Of a stretch of DNA of 9,261 nucleotides, positions 1-6,684 are shown in pieces; position 1 is the stretch's first letter, and every line of letters begins with the position of its first letter. Both the position numbers and the translations under genes were made by a program. The stretch lies in NCBI GenBank assembly GCA_964228555.1, contig CAXQZU010000013.1, positions 1 to 9,261 on the forward strand, given 5' to 3'. This DNA is from CAXQZU01 sp964228555. Its GTDB lineage: Bacteria > Planctomycetota > PLA2 > JAEUHO01. The notes beneath the pieces are model-generated. The model had not been told where the DNA came from. It did no database searches and was given only the letters and a program-made list of their open reading frames with translations.

Positions 1-2
1 GC

Positions 3-536
3 CTACTTCCAGGCCGTGGCCACGCGGAAGCTGCGCCGCACGGTGGAGTCGGGGTTGCGCGTGCGCGTACGGGCCTGCTCGCCCTCGCCCACCTTCTCGT
101 CCTGCGTATAGGGCGTGCCCGCCTTGTCGAGCACCTCGACCACCAGCAGGTAGGACTCCTCGGGACCGGTGGGGGCCAGCACGCCCAGCGAGACGGCCAC
201 CGCCGGATCGGCAAGCTCGGCCCACGCGCCCTGCACGGCGCCCTTGTCGAGGCGGTAGCGGACGCGCGCACCCTCGTTGCGCCCGATGCGGTGCATCACG
301 TCGATCTTCGCCAGCACGGGACCGCCGGGGCGCGAGGGCACCACCACCTGGCCCTCGTGGGGCGTGCTCACGCGCACGGCGGGAGCGCCCAGCGTGTTGT
401 CCACGCCCGGGTTCTCGCGGTGGCCGGCGTCGCAGCCGCCGAGGGCGAGGGCCAGCACGCCCGCGAGCAGCAGGCGGGCGCCGCTGCACGATCCGGCGAG
501 GCGCACAAGGTCAAGGCGCGAGGGGGAGGGACGCAT
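3..536 (-). CDS. Small predicted lipoprotein, function unknown
   Basis: This 177-residue protein is read from ATG at 536-534 to TAG at 5-3. Residues 1-35 form a lipoprotein signal: a basic start, a hydrophobic stretch at about 22-32, and a lipobox LALGGC with the modifiable Cys at 35. The mature part is about 140 residues with alternating polar and hydrophobic segments (for example RVRYRLDKG and YLLVVEVLDKAG), which suggests a beta-sandwich or Ig-like domain; that is inference. It should be anchored in a membrane facing the periplasm. No enzymatic motif is seen and I do not recognise the family. The reading frame stays open upstream to 809, but the lipobox and a TATCCT hexamer 7 nt before this ATG favour the 536 start. 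No Shine-Dalgarno site precedes it. It diverges from livK, so it may share a control region with the importer, but it need not be functionally linked. The stop codon lies at the window edge. Confidence 0.72.
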   Translation of the reverse strand: MRPSPSRLDLVRLAGSCSGARLLLAGVLALALGGCDAGHRENPGVDNTLGAPAVRVSTPHEGQVVVPSRPGGPVLAKIDVMHRIGRNEGARVRYRLDKGAVQGAWAELADPAVAVSLGVLAPTGPEESYLLVVEVLDKAGTPYTQDEKVGEGEQARTRTRNPDSTVRRSFRVATAWK

Positions 537-543
537 GGCGAGG

Positions 544-549
544 AGGATA
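544..549 (-). promoter_or_regulatory. Candidate -10 box (TATCCT) for the lipoprotein gene, leaderless geometry
   Basis: On the minus strand the hexamer TATCCT is followed by 7 nt (CCTCGCC) and then the ATG. A -10 box normally ends about 6 nt before the transcription start, so the mRNA would begin at, or one base before, the start codon. No recognisable -35 element lies 16-18 bp upstream. The same arrangement occurs before queC and the DsrE-like gene in this window. Confidence 0.45.
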
Positions 550-638
550 CGCCGTCGGGGCCCGCGGCCCGCCTGCCTGCCGGGGCGCGAGGCCCGCCCG
601 TCCGGCAAGGGCCCTCCTCGCGGCAGGCCCCCGGTCGA

Positions 639-644
639 TACAGT
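639..644 (+). promoter_or_regulatory. Candidate -10 box (TACAGT) for the liv operon
   Basis: TACAGT is the best TANNNT match in the 154-bp divergent gap before livK. It would place transcription start near 650 and leave a leader of about 40 nt that contains the 653-671 hairpin and a GGAG ribosome-binding site at 682-685. No -35 element is evident. This is weak evidence, because one hexamer match is expected fairly often by chance. Confidence 0.3.
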
Positions 645-652
645 ACGGCGCC

Positions 653-671
653 CCGGCCGGGCCCCGGCCGG
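653..671 (+). other. GC inverted repeat in the livK leader
   Basis: CCGGCC at 653-658 can pair with GGCCGG at 666-671 around a 7-nt loop. If transcription starts near 650, this hairpin would sit at the 5' end of the liv mRNA, where it could stabilise the message. In DNA this GC-rich, a 6-bp repeat is cheap, so the role is speculative. Confidence 0.3.
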
Positions 672-690
672 CCAGCCCCCCGGAGCGCCC

Positions 691-1839
691 ATGCGTCCCT
701 TCACCACCCTGATCGTCCTCGGCGCCCTGCTGGGCCTCACGGCGTGCGGAGGCCCCCAAGGCGGGGACGGCACCGGCGAGCGCCTCAAGGTGGGCGTGAT
801 CCTGCCCATGACGGGCGATCACTCCACCTTCGGCGAGGAAGCCTGGAACGGCATGCAGATCGCACGCGATGACCTCGCCGCGCGCCAGCAGCCCAAGGTG
901 CCGTGGGACCTGGTGCTCAAGGACGAGCAGAGCAAGCCCGAGCCCGCGGCCACGCAGGCCAAGACGCTCATCAACACGGCCGGCGTGCACGTGATCGTGG
1001 GCTCCGTCACGAGCGGCATCACGAAGAAGATCTTCCAGGAGTGCCGCGAGTCGGGCGTGCCGGGGCTGACGCCGGGAGCCACGAACGACACCGTGACGGT
1101 GGAGGGCACCAACCCCGAGTACTGCAGCCGCATCTGCTTCAAGGACGGCTTCCAGGGCCCGGCGCTGGCGCGCTTCGCCCTCTCGCAGGGCTGGAAGAAG
1201 GTGGTGGTGGTCGAGGACAAGTCCGCGCCCTACGCCACGGGCCTCTCGGAGTCGTTCCGCGCCGCCTACGAGGCCGCCGGCGGGCAGCTGGTGCGCACCT
1301 ACTACCAGGGCACCGACACCGACTACTCCAACCTCGTGCAGAACGTGAAGGACGCCGCCGCGCAGGTGATCTTCATCGCCGGCTACTACGCGCAGGCCGG
1401 CCTGATGCTCAAGCAGGCGCAGGGCGCGTGGGGCGAGACGCCCATCATCGGCGGCGACGGCCTGGACTCGCCTGACCTCGTCGCGCTGGCCGGCGACGTG
1501 AAGAACCCGATCTACTTCACCACGCACTTCGCTGCCGACGACCCCTCGCCGCTGGTGCAGTCCTTCGTGAAGCGCTACACCGAGCGCTTCGGCAAGCCGC
1601 CGGGTGCGATGGCCGCCGTGGGCCACGACGCGCTGCTGGTGCTGGCCGACGCGGTGGGCCGCTGCGCGCAGCCCACCGACCGCAAGCAGCTGGCGGCGGC
1701 CATCGCCGCCAGCAAGGCCGTGCAGGGCGTGACCGGCAGCATCTCGCTGGACAATGCGGACCGCACGCCCAAGAAGCCGCTCGTGGTGGTGCGCGTGGAC
1801 AACGGCTTCAAGTTCGTCAAGGCCGTCTCGCCCGAGTAG
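691..1839 (+). CDS. livK: Branched-chain amino-acid ABC transporter substrate-binding lipoprotein (LivJ/LivK type)
   Basis: This 382-residue protein captures substrate outside the inner membrane and delivers it to LivHM. Residues 1-19 are a lipoprotein signal with lipobox LTAC and Cys19, so it is predicted to be lipid-anchored rather than freely periplasmic like E. coli LivJ/K. The mature part is a two-lobed type I periplasmic binding protein (Peripla_BP_6). It starts with KVGVILPMTGDHSTFGEEAWNG (split here as KVGVILPMTG at 33-42, then GEEAWNGMQIA at 48-58). It continues through VIVGSVTSG (101-109), the PGATND segment (128-133) and AAVGHDALLVLADAV near 308-322. Cysteines at 118, 145, 149 and 325 could form disulfides. 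The start is chosen from the signal peptide and GGAG at 682-685, 5 nt before ATG. It is the first gene of the importer cluster, which supports an amino-acid substrate. Leu/Ile/Val is the family default, but amides or other amino acids cannot be excluded. Confidence 0.92.
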   Translation: MRPFTTLIVLGALLGLTACGGPQGGDGTGERLKVGVILPMTGDHSTFGEEAWNGMQIARDDLAARQQPKVPWDLVLKDEQSKPEPAATQAKTLINTAGVHVIVGSVTSGITKKIFQECRESGVPGLTPGATNDTVTVEGTNPEYCSRICFKDGFQGPALARFALSQGWKKVVVVEDKSAPYATGLSESFRAAYEAAGGQLVRTYYQGTDTDYSNLVQNVKDAAAQVIFIAGYYAQAGLMLKQAQGAWGETPIIGGDGLDSPDLVALAGDVKNPIYFTTHFAADDPSPLVQSFVKRYTERFGKPPGAMAAVGHDALLVLADAVGRCAQPTDRKQLAAAIAASKAVQGVTGSISLDNADRTPKKPLVVVRVDNGFKFVKAVSPE

Positions 1840-1840
1840 C

Positions 1841-1861
1841 CCGGGCCGCGCGAGCGGCCGG
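1841..1861 (+). terminator. GCGA-tetraloop hairpin between livK and livH
   Basis: GGCCGC at 1844-1849 pairs with GCGGCC at 1854-1859 around the loop GCGA (1850-1853), a GNRA-type tetraloop closed by C-G. CC (1841-1842) with GG (1860-1861) extends the stem past one bulged G. It starts 2 nt after the livK stop and is followed by a C-rich tract without a T run. It is therefore more likely a partial terminator or 3'-end stabiliser than a full stop. Such an element would let the binding protein be made in excess over the permease, as known in other binding-protein operons. Confidence 0.5.
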
Positions 1862-1905
1862 CTCCCCTTCCCCGCCATGCCTCCCAGCACCCGCAGGCCT
1901 GCCCG

Positions 1906-3009
1906 GTGAGCGACCTCCACGTCTTCCTGCTCAACGGGCTGGGCCTGGGCGCGATCTACGCCTTCATCGCGCTCGGCTACACGATGGTGTACGGCATCAT
2001 CCGCCTGATCAACTTCGCCCACGGCGAGGTGTTCATGGTGGGCGCCTACATCGGCTACTTCGCCCTCCGCGGGCTGGGCGTGGAGCAGATGCCGCTGCCG
2101 GCGCCATGGCCCGTGGTGCTCGCCATCCTCGTGGCGCTGCTGCTGGCGGGGCTGGGCTCGGGCCTGCTGGCGGTGGTGGTGGAGCGGCTCGCCTACCGCC
2201 CCGTGCGCAAGGCCGGGCGCATCGCCGCGCTGCTCACGGCCGTGGGCGTGTCGCTGCTGCTGCAGAACCTCACGCTGCGCCTGTTCACCGCCACGCCCCG
2301 CCCCGGCCCGGCCGCGCGCGAGTGGATCGCGCTGGAGTCGCTGCCGGCCACGGCCCCGGGCGAGCTGCGCGTGGACCGCACGGTGCGCCTGAGCGATGGC
2401 CGCAGCGACACCGACGAGGTGGTGGTGGCGGACTCCGGCGTGGCGCTCGACGAGGCGTGGCGCGCGCGCCTCGCCGCCGAGGGGCACCAGGGCGTGTTCC
2501 GGCGCGTGGAGCTCACCAAGCAGCAGCACCAGCTGTTCGTGATCGGCATGCTGGCGCTGTTCGCGCCCACCCTGTGGTGGCTGGTGAAGCGCACGCGCAC
2601 GGGCAAGGCCATGCGCGCGGTGTCCGAGGACATGGACGCGGCCCGCCTCATGGGCATCCCCATCGACCGCGTGGTGATGGCCACCTTCTTCCTGGGCGCC
2701 TTCGTGGCCGGCCTGGGAGGCGTGGCCTACGCGGCCACCTACGGCAAGGTGGAGCCGATGCTGGGCTTCCTGCCGGGCATGAAGGCCTTCGTGGCGGCGG
2801 TGATCGGCGGCATCGGCTCCATCCCCGGGGCCATCCTCGGCGGCCTGGTGCTGGGCCTCGTGGAGGCGTTGCTGCCCTTGCTGCTGATGCGCATGGGCTG
2901 GGCCGAGGCCTTCGGCTGGACCGATGCGCTCGCCTTCCTGTTCCTGATCGTGGTGCTGCTGGTCAAGCCCACCGGCTTGCTGGGCAAGCCGCTGCGGGAG
3001 AAGGTCTGA
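1906..3009 (+). CDS. livH: Branched-chain amino-acid ABC transporter permease LivH, with an enlarged extracytoplasmic loop
   Basis: This 367-residue integral membrane protein forms half of the translocation pore with LivM. The N-terminus has the family hallmark (NGLGLGAIYAFIALGYTMVYG at 10-30, then INFAHGE at 35-41). The ATPase-contact segment EDMDAARLMGIPIDR is at 241-255, GMKAFVAAVIGGIGSIPGA is at 291-309, and the C-terminus is LVKPTGLLGKP (352-362). E. coli LivH has 308 residues. The extra length here lies mainly at about 128-205, a charged soluble stretch between two membrane helices. The start is GTG at 1906, which gives the expected N-terminus. The nearby ATG at 1877 is out of frame. 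No good ribosome-binding site is visible, and the gene begins 66 nt after livK, past the tetraloop hairpin. Its stop overlaps the livM start by one base. Confidence 0.92.
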   Translation: MSDLHVFLLNGLGLGAIYAFIALGYTMVYGIIRLINFAHGEVFMVGAYIGYFALRGLGVEQMPLPAPWPVVLAILVALLLAGLGSGLLAVVVERLAYRPVRKAGRIAALLTAVGVSLLLQNLTLRLFTATPRPGPAAREWIALESLPATAPGELRVDRTVRLSDGRSDTDEVVVADSGVALDEAWRARLAAEGHQGVFRRVELTKQQHQLFVIGMLALFAPTLWWLVKRTRTGKAMRAVSEDMDAARLMGIPIDRVVMATFFLGAFVAGLGGVAYAATYGKVEPMLGFLPGMKAFVAAVIGGIGSIPGAILGGLVLGLVEALLPLLLMRMGWAEAFGWTDALAFLFLIVVLLVKPTGLLGKPLREKV

Positions 3010-4055
3010 TGGGCAGCGACGCCTTGCCCTCGACGCTGGTGCTGGGCCTCTCGCTGGGGCCCACCGGCCTGTGGTGGACGCACCTGCTCGTGATGGTGGG
3101 GATGTACGCCCTGCTGGGCCTCTCGCTCAACCTCATCAACGGCTACGGGCGCATGTTCAGCCTGGGCCATCACGGCTTCTGGGCGCTGGGGGCCTATGCG
3201 GCCGGGTCGCTGGTGCACCACGCGGCGGGCAGCATGCCCGGGCCGCTGCTGTTCCTCGCGAGCGTGGTGCTGGCCGTGGGCGTGGCGGCGCTGGGCGGAC
3301 TGCTCATCGGCGTGCCCTGCCTGCGCCTCAAGGGCGACTACCTGGCGGTGGCCACGCTGGGCTTCGGCGAGATCCTGCGCATCACGATCCAGAACCTGCC
3401 CGAGGGCCTGCTGGGCGCCAACATCGGGCTGACGGTGCCGCGCGTGCTGCTCGAGAAGACGCCCGAGACCAAGGGCCTGTTCCAGGCCGGCTGGGCGGGG
3501 TTGATGGTGGTGGCCGTGGTGCTCGTGGCGTGGCTGGTGCGCAACCTCGTCACCTCGGCGCGCGGCCGCACCATGCTGGCCGTGGCGCAGGACGAGGTGG
3601 CCGCCGGCCTGCTGGGCGTGGACCCCACGCGCAGCAAGGTGGCGCCCTTCGTGGTCGGCGCGGCGCTGGCGGGCCTGGCCGGCGCGCTCTACGCGCACTA
3701 CCAGGGGACGATCGCGCCGCAGGAGTTCACCTTCCTCGAGATGGTGAAGATGCTGCTGGTCGTGGTGCTCGGAGGCCTCGGCAGCATCTCGGGCTGCATC
3801 CTGGCGGCCTTCGTGCTGCTGTACGTGGAGCAGGTGCTGCAGCTGGCCGGGCAGGACATGCTGCCGGCCGGCGTGCCGCCGCTGCCGGCCTCGTGGACCT
3901 GGCTGGCCGAGTGGTGGAGCGTGATCTACGCGCTGGTGCTGGTGCTGCTGATGATCTTCCGGCCGCACGGCCTGCTGGGCACGCGCGAGCTCAACGACCT
4001 GCTGCGCTCGTGGCGCACGCGGCGGACCGGGCGCGGCACGGGGGCGGGCGCATGA
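3009..4055 (+). CDS. livM: Branched-chain amino-acid ABC transporter permease LivM
   Basis: This 348-residue multi-spanning membrane protein pairs with LivH. Family features are LSLNLINGYGRMFSLGHHGFW (38-58), LRLKGDYLAVATLGFGEILR (105-124), the cytoplasmic ATPase-contact segment AVAQDEVAAGLLGVDP (191-206), MLLVVVLGGLGSISG (248-262) and the C-terminal FRPHGLLG (317-324). The tail after 325 is Arg-rich (SWRTRRTGR) and probably cytoplasmic. The start ATG at 3009 shares its A with the livH stop (TGATG), which implies translational coupling. The end overlaps livG by 4 nt (ATGA). Length is close to other LivM proteins that lack the long N-terminal extension of the E. coli version. Confidence 0.93.
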   Translation: MGSDALPSTLVLGLSLGPTGLWWTHLLVMVGMYALLGLSLNLINGYGRMFSLGHHGFWALGAYAAGSLVHHAAGSMPGPLLFLASVVLAVGVAALGGLLIGVPCLRLKGDYLAVATLGFGEILRITIQNLPEGLLGANIGLTVPRVLLEKTPETKGLFQAGWAGLMVVAVVLVAWLVRNLVTSARGRTMLAVAQDEVAAGLLGVDPTRSKVAPFVVGAALAGLAGALYAHYQGTIAPQEFTFLEMVKMLLVVVLGGLGSISGCILAAFVLLYVEQVLQLAGQDMLPAGVPPLPASWTWLAEWWSVIYALVLVLLMIFRPHGLLGTRELNDLLRSWRTRRTGRGTGAGA

Positions 4056-4819
4056 GCACGCCGCTGTTCGCCATCGAGGGCGTGACCAAGCGCTACGGCG
4101 GCCTCACCGCCGTGCAGGGCGTCAGCATCGCGTTGCAGGCCGGCGAGCTGGTGGGCCTGATCGGCCCCAATGGCGCGGGCAAGACCACCTGCTTCAACCT
4201 CATCACCGGGGCCGACACCGTGACCGAGGGGCGCGTGCTGTGGCAGGGCGAGGACGTCACGGGCCTGCGCGACTGGCAGCGCGCGCGCCTCGGCATGGCG
4301 CGCACCTTCCAGAACATCCGCCTGTGGAAGGACATGACGGTGCGCGACAACGTGCGCACGGTATGCCGTGCGGCCGCGCAGGCCGGCTGGCTGGACGGCC
4401 TCCTGCGCACGCCACGCCACCGGCGCGTCGAGGCCGAGGTGGGGGCGCGCGCCGACGAGCTGCTGGAGCGCCTGGGCGTGGCCTCGCTGGCCGCGCTGCG
4501 CGCGGGCGACCTTCCCTACGGCCCGCAGCGCAAGCTGGAGATCGCCCGCGCGCTGGCGCTGGAGCCGCGGCTGCTGCTGCTCGACGAGCCGGCCGCCGGC
4601 ATGACGCCCAGCGAGAAGACCGACCTGATGCAGGTCGTGCAGGGCCTGCGCCGCGACCATGGCCTCACGGTGCTGGTCATCGAGCACGACATGCGCTTCG
4701 TGATGGGCATCTGCGAGCGCATCGTGGTGCTCGACCACGGCGAGCTCATCGGGCAGGGCACGCCCGACGAGGTGCGGCGCGACCCGCGCGTGGTGGCCGC
4801 CTACCTGGGGAGCGCCTGA
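4052..4819 (+). CDS. livG: Branched-chain amino-acid ABC transporter ATP-binding protein LivG
   Basis: This 255-residue cytoplasmic ATPase forms a heterodimer with LivF and powers LivHM. It shows Walker A GPNGAGKTT (38-46), Q-loop Gln87 in ARTFQNIRLW, a LivG-type signature LPYGPQRKLEIARAL (154-168), Walker B LLLLDEP with Glu179 (174-180), and H-loop His212 in IEHDM. The BCA_ABC_TP_C-type tail GTPDEVRRDPRVVAAYLG closes the protein (236-253). The signature reads YGPQRK where E. coli LivG has a Gln-rich form, a conservative variant. The start at 4052 is fixed by the 4-nt overlap with livM and the usual N-terminus (LFAIEGVTKRYGGLTAV). Its stop shares one base with the livF start. All catalytic motifs are intact. 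Confidence 0.94.
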   Translation: MSTPLFAIEGVTKRYGGLTAVQGVSIALQAGELVGLIGPNGAGKTTCFNLITGADTVTEGRVLWQGEDVTGLRDWQRARLGMARTFQNIRLWKDMTVRDNVRTVCRAAAQAGWLDGLLRTPRHRRVEAEVGARADELLERLGVASLAALRAGDLPYGPQRKLEIARALALEPRLLLLDEPAAGMTPSEKTDLMQVVQGLRRDHGLTVLVIEHDMRFVMGICERIVVLDHGELIGQGTPDEVRRDPRVVAAYLGSA

Positions 4820-5523
4820 TGCTGCGGGTAGACGGGCTGGAGGTGGCCTACGGGGCCGTGCGTGCGCTGGCGGGCGTGAGCCTGGAGGTGCGCGAGGGCG
4901 AGATCGTGACCCTGGTGGGCAGCAACGGCGCCGGCAAGAGCACCACGCTGCGCGCCATCTCCGGGCTGGTGCCGGTGCGCTCGGGCACCATCGCCCTCGA
5001 GGGACGCTCGCTGCTGGGCCTGCCGGCCGACCGCATCGTGGCGCTGGGCGTGGCGCACTCGCCCGAGGGCCGGCGCGTGTTCACGCGCCTGAGCGTGCGC
5101 GAGAACCTCGAGATGGGCAGCTACCTGCGCCGCGACCGGCACGAGGTGGCCGAGTCGCTGGAGCGAGCCTTCACCCTCTTCCCGCGGCTGCGGGAGCGTG
5201 AGGCCCAGGCCGCGGGCACGCTCTCGGGGGGCGAGCAGCAGATGCTGGCCATCGCGCGGGCGCTGATGAGCCGGCCGCGCCTGCTGCTGCTCGACGAGCC
5301 CAGCCTGGGCATCGCCCCGCTGCTGGTGCAGGAGATCTTCCGCGAGGTGGTGCGCATCAACCGCGAGCTGGGCACGGCCATCCTGCTGGTGGAGCAGAAC
5401 GCCTACGCGGCGCTGGGCATTGCCCACCGCGCCTACGTGCTGGAGACGGGGCGCATCGTGCTGGAGGGCCCGGCCGCGGGCCTGCGCGACCACCCGCAGG
5501 TGAAGGCCGCCTACCTGGGCTGA
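4819..5523 (+). CDS. livF: Branched-chain amino-acid ABC transporter ATP-binding protein LivF
   Basis: This 234-residue partner ATPase of LivG shows Walker A GSNGAGKST (34-42), the LivF marker SPEGRRVFTRLSVRENL (81-97), the canonical signature LSGGEQQMLAIARAL (135-149) and Walker B LLLLDEPS with Glu160 (155-162). VEQNA (191-195) has Gln193 at the H-loop position, as is normal for LivF. The C-terminus DHPQVKAAYLG (224-234) is typical. ATG at 4819 overlaps the livG stop by one base (TGATG), giving tight coupling. It is the last gene of the importer cluster. A GC hairpin about 40 nt downstream may end the transcript. Confidence 0.94.
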   Translation: MLRVDGLEVAYGAVRALAGVSLEVREGEIVTLVGSNGAGKSTTLRAISGLVPVRSGTIALEGRSLLGLPADRIVALGVAHSPEGRRVFTRLSVRENLEMGSYLRRDRHEVAESLERAFTLFPRLREREAQAAGTLSGGEQQMLAIARALMSRPRLLLLDEPSLGIAPLLVQEIFREVVRINRELGTAILLVEQNAYAALGIAHRAYVLETGRIVLEGPAAGLRDHPQVKAAYLG

Positions 5524-5560
5524 GCCGGGCCGAGCCGGTGGGGGTGGGGGACGGAGGCGG

Positions 5561-5590
5561 GCGCGGGCGGGCGGCGGCCGGCCCCCGCGC
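5561..5590 (+). terminator. Candidate hairpin terminator after livF
   Basis: GCGCGGG at 5561-5567 pairs perfectly with CCCGCGC at 5584-5590, and GG/CC (5569-5570 with 5582-5583) extends the stem inward past a bulged C. It lies 38 nt after the livF stop and directly abuts the candidate -10 box of the next gene. No T run follows, so intrinsic termination is uncertain. Confidence 0.38.
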
Positions 5591-5596
5591 TAGCCT
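5591..5596 (+). promoter_or_regulatory. Candidate -10 box (TAGCCT) for the 48-residue membrane protein gene
   Basis: TAGCCT ends 26 nt before the ATG at 5623, so transcription would start near 5603 and give a leader of about 20 nt. The leader carries GGAGG at 5612-5616, 6 nt before the start. No -35 match is seen, and that region would overlap the livF terminator hairpin. Confidence 0.35.
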
Positions 5597-5622
5597 CCAC
5601 GGTCGTCTCCCGGAGGCCTCGC

Positions 5623-5769
5623 ATGCGCCCCTCGCCGCGTCCCTTCCTGTTCTGCTTCGCGTGCGTGCTGCTGGCGTGCCTGGCCGCGCTGCTGGGCGCG
5701 AGGCTGGCCCTCGGGGACCCGCTCGCCGGCACGCCGGCGCGCGCCGGCGCGTCCGCCCCGGTGCGCTAG
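5623..5769 (+). CDS. 48-residue single-pass membrane protein, unrecognised
   Basis: ATG at 5623 follows a strong GGAGG ribosome-binding site (5612-5616) with ideal 6-nt spacing, and the frame ends at TAG 5767-5769. The product has a short basic N-terminus (MRPSPRPF) and one hydrophobic helix at about residues 8-30 with three cysteines (11, 14, 19). An Ala/Gly/Pro-rich tail (GDPLAGTPARAGAS) of about 18 residues follows. It could be a membrane-anchored micropeptide or a secreted peptide with an uncleaved or weakly cleaved signal. The last Cys lacks a good lipobox glycine or alanine at +1 in the usual context (LAC-L), so I do not call a lipoprotein. It stands alone between livF and queC with its own candidate promoter. 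The function is unknown. Confidence 0.55.
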   Translation: MRPSPRPFLFCFACVLLACLAALLGARLALGDPLAGTPARAGASAPVR

Positions 5770-5785
5770 GGCGGCCACGGCCCGC

Positions 5786-5814
5786 TTCGCCCCGGTGCTG
5801 CGCGGCGGTACGGT
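5786..5814 (+). promoter_or_regulatory. Candidate queC promoter, leaderless geometry
   Basis: TTCGCC at 5786-5791 and TACGGT at 5809-5814 are separated by 17 bp. The -10 hexamer is followed by exactly 6 nt (CGGGCC) and the ATG at 5821, so the predicted transcription start is the A of the start codon. No Shine-Dalgarno sequence is present, which fits a leaderless mRNA. Confidence 0.5.
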
Positions 5815-5820
5815 CGGGCC

Positions 5821-6519
5821 ATGCGCAAGGCCGTCGTCCTGCTCTCCGGAGGCCTCGACTCGGCCACGGCCGCAGCCTGGGCGCGGTCGCAGGGCTACGA
5901 GGTGCACGCCCTCGCGGTGGACTATGGCCAGCGCCACCGCGTGGAGCTTGGCCTGGCGCGACGCATCGCCGCCGCGCTGGGGCTGGCCTCCTTCCGGGTC
6001 GTGACGGTGGACCTCGCTGCGCTGGGCGGCAGCGCGCTCACCACCTCCGAGCCCGTGCCCAAGGACCGCAGCGACGCGCAGATCGGGCAGGGCATCCCCA
6101 GCACCTACGTGCCGGCGCGCAACACGGTGCTGCTGGGCCTGGCGCTGGCCGCCGCCGACGTGCTCGAGGCCGATGCCGTGGTGATCGGCATCAACGCGCT
6201 GGACTGTTCCGGGTACCCCGACTGCCGGCCCGGCTTCCTGCAGGCCATGCGCAGCGTGGCGCGCGAGGGCACGCGACGGGGCGCCGAGGGGTGGCCGCTG
6301 GAGGTGCTGGCGCCGCTGCTGGCCGACACCAAGGCCGACATCGTGCGCCGTGGCAAGGCCCTGGGCGTGCCGTGGCACCTGACGCTGAGCTGCTACGACC
6401 CGCTGCCCGCCACCGCGGGCGGGCACGAGGCCGGCCCGTGCGGGCGTTGCGATGCCTGCCGGCTGCGGGCGCGCGGCTTCGAGCAGGCCGGCGAGGCCGA
6501 CCCGACGGCCCGCGGCTAG
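5821..6519 (+). CDS. queC: 7-cyano-7-deazaguanine synthase QueC
   Basis: This 232-residue enzyme converts 7-carboxy-7-deazaguanine to preQ0 using ATP and ammonia in the queuosine pathway, which modifies GUN-anticodon tRNAs. The ATP-pyrophosphatase P-loop SGGLDSATAA is at 9-18, followed by AVDYGQRHR (32-40), STYVPARNTVLL (94-105) and GINALDCSGYPDCRPGF (123-139). The zinc ligands are Cys191 in LSCY and Cys207, Cys210 and Cys213 in CGRCDAC. Length matches the family. The ATG at 5821 gives the standard MRKAVVLLSGG start and lies 6 nt after a TACGGT hexamer without any ribosome-binding site. No queD, queE, queF or tgt is next to it here, so the rest of the pathway must lie elsewhere or the cell salvages intermediates. 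It ends at TAG 6517-6519. Confidence 0.95.
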   Translation: MRKAVVLLSGGLDSATAAAWARSQGYEVHALAVDYGQRHRVELGLARRIAAALGLASFRVVTVDLAALGGSALTTSEPVPKDRSDAQIGQGIPSTYVPARNTVLLGLALAAADVLEADAVVIGINALDCSGYPDCRPGFLQAMRSVAREGTRRGAEGWPLEVLAPLLADTKADIVRRGKALGVPWHLTLSCYDPLPATAGGHEAGPCGRCDACRLRARGFEQAGEADPTARG

Positions 6520-6559
6520 CCCGGCTCAAGCGCGGCGAGGCGATGGCCGACAAGGGAGG

Positions 6560-6577
6560 CGCCGGCGCAAGCCGGTG
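6560..6577 (+). terminator. GCAA-tetraloop hairpin after queC
   Basis: CCGGC at 6562-6566 and GCCGG at 6571-6575 flank the loop GCAA. One G-U pair and one C-G pair extend the stem to about 7 bp (6560-6577). It lies 41 nt after the queC stop. There is no T run, so it may be a 3'-end stabiliser or a Rho-assisted stop. Confidence 0.4.
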
Positions 6578-6654
6578 GGTCCCTGCGAACCCGTTCTCCC
6601 GCGAGGCGCCCGCATCGCCCTGCCTGCCCGAGGGCGCGAGCACCCCGGGAGATC

Positions 6655-6679
6655 CACCGGCGAGCCCCGCTCGCCGGTG
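6655..6679. terminator. Perfect 11-bp inverted repeat between convergent genes, probable bidirectional terminator
   Basis: CACCGGCGAGC (6655-6665) is followed by CCC and then its exact reverse complement GCTCGCCGGTG (6669-6679). It sits in the 165-nt gap between the stop of queC (plus) and the stop at 6685 of the minus-strand operon, 5 nt from the latter. The position and symmetry fit a terminator that serves both directions. The T content after the stem is low (TCCTCTC on plus). Confidence 0.7.
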
Positions 6680-6684
6680 TCCTC

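Noticed and set aside
1877..1879. ATG upstream of livH as an alternative start
   Set aside because: It is out of frame with LivH. The GTG at 1906 gives the conserved N-terminus.
511..2529. 672-residue open frame on the minus strand across livK and livH
   Set aside because: It lies opposite two clearly coding genes, and its translation is dominated by His, Arg, Ala and Gly repeats typical of antisense reading in GC-rich DNA. It shows no motif.
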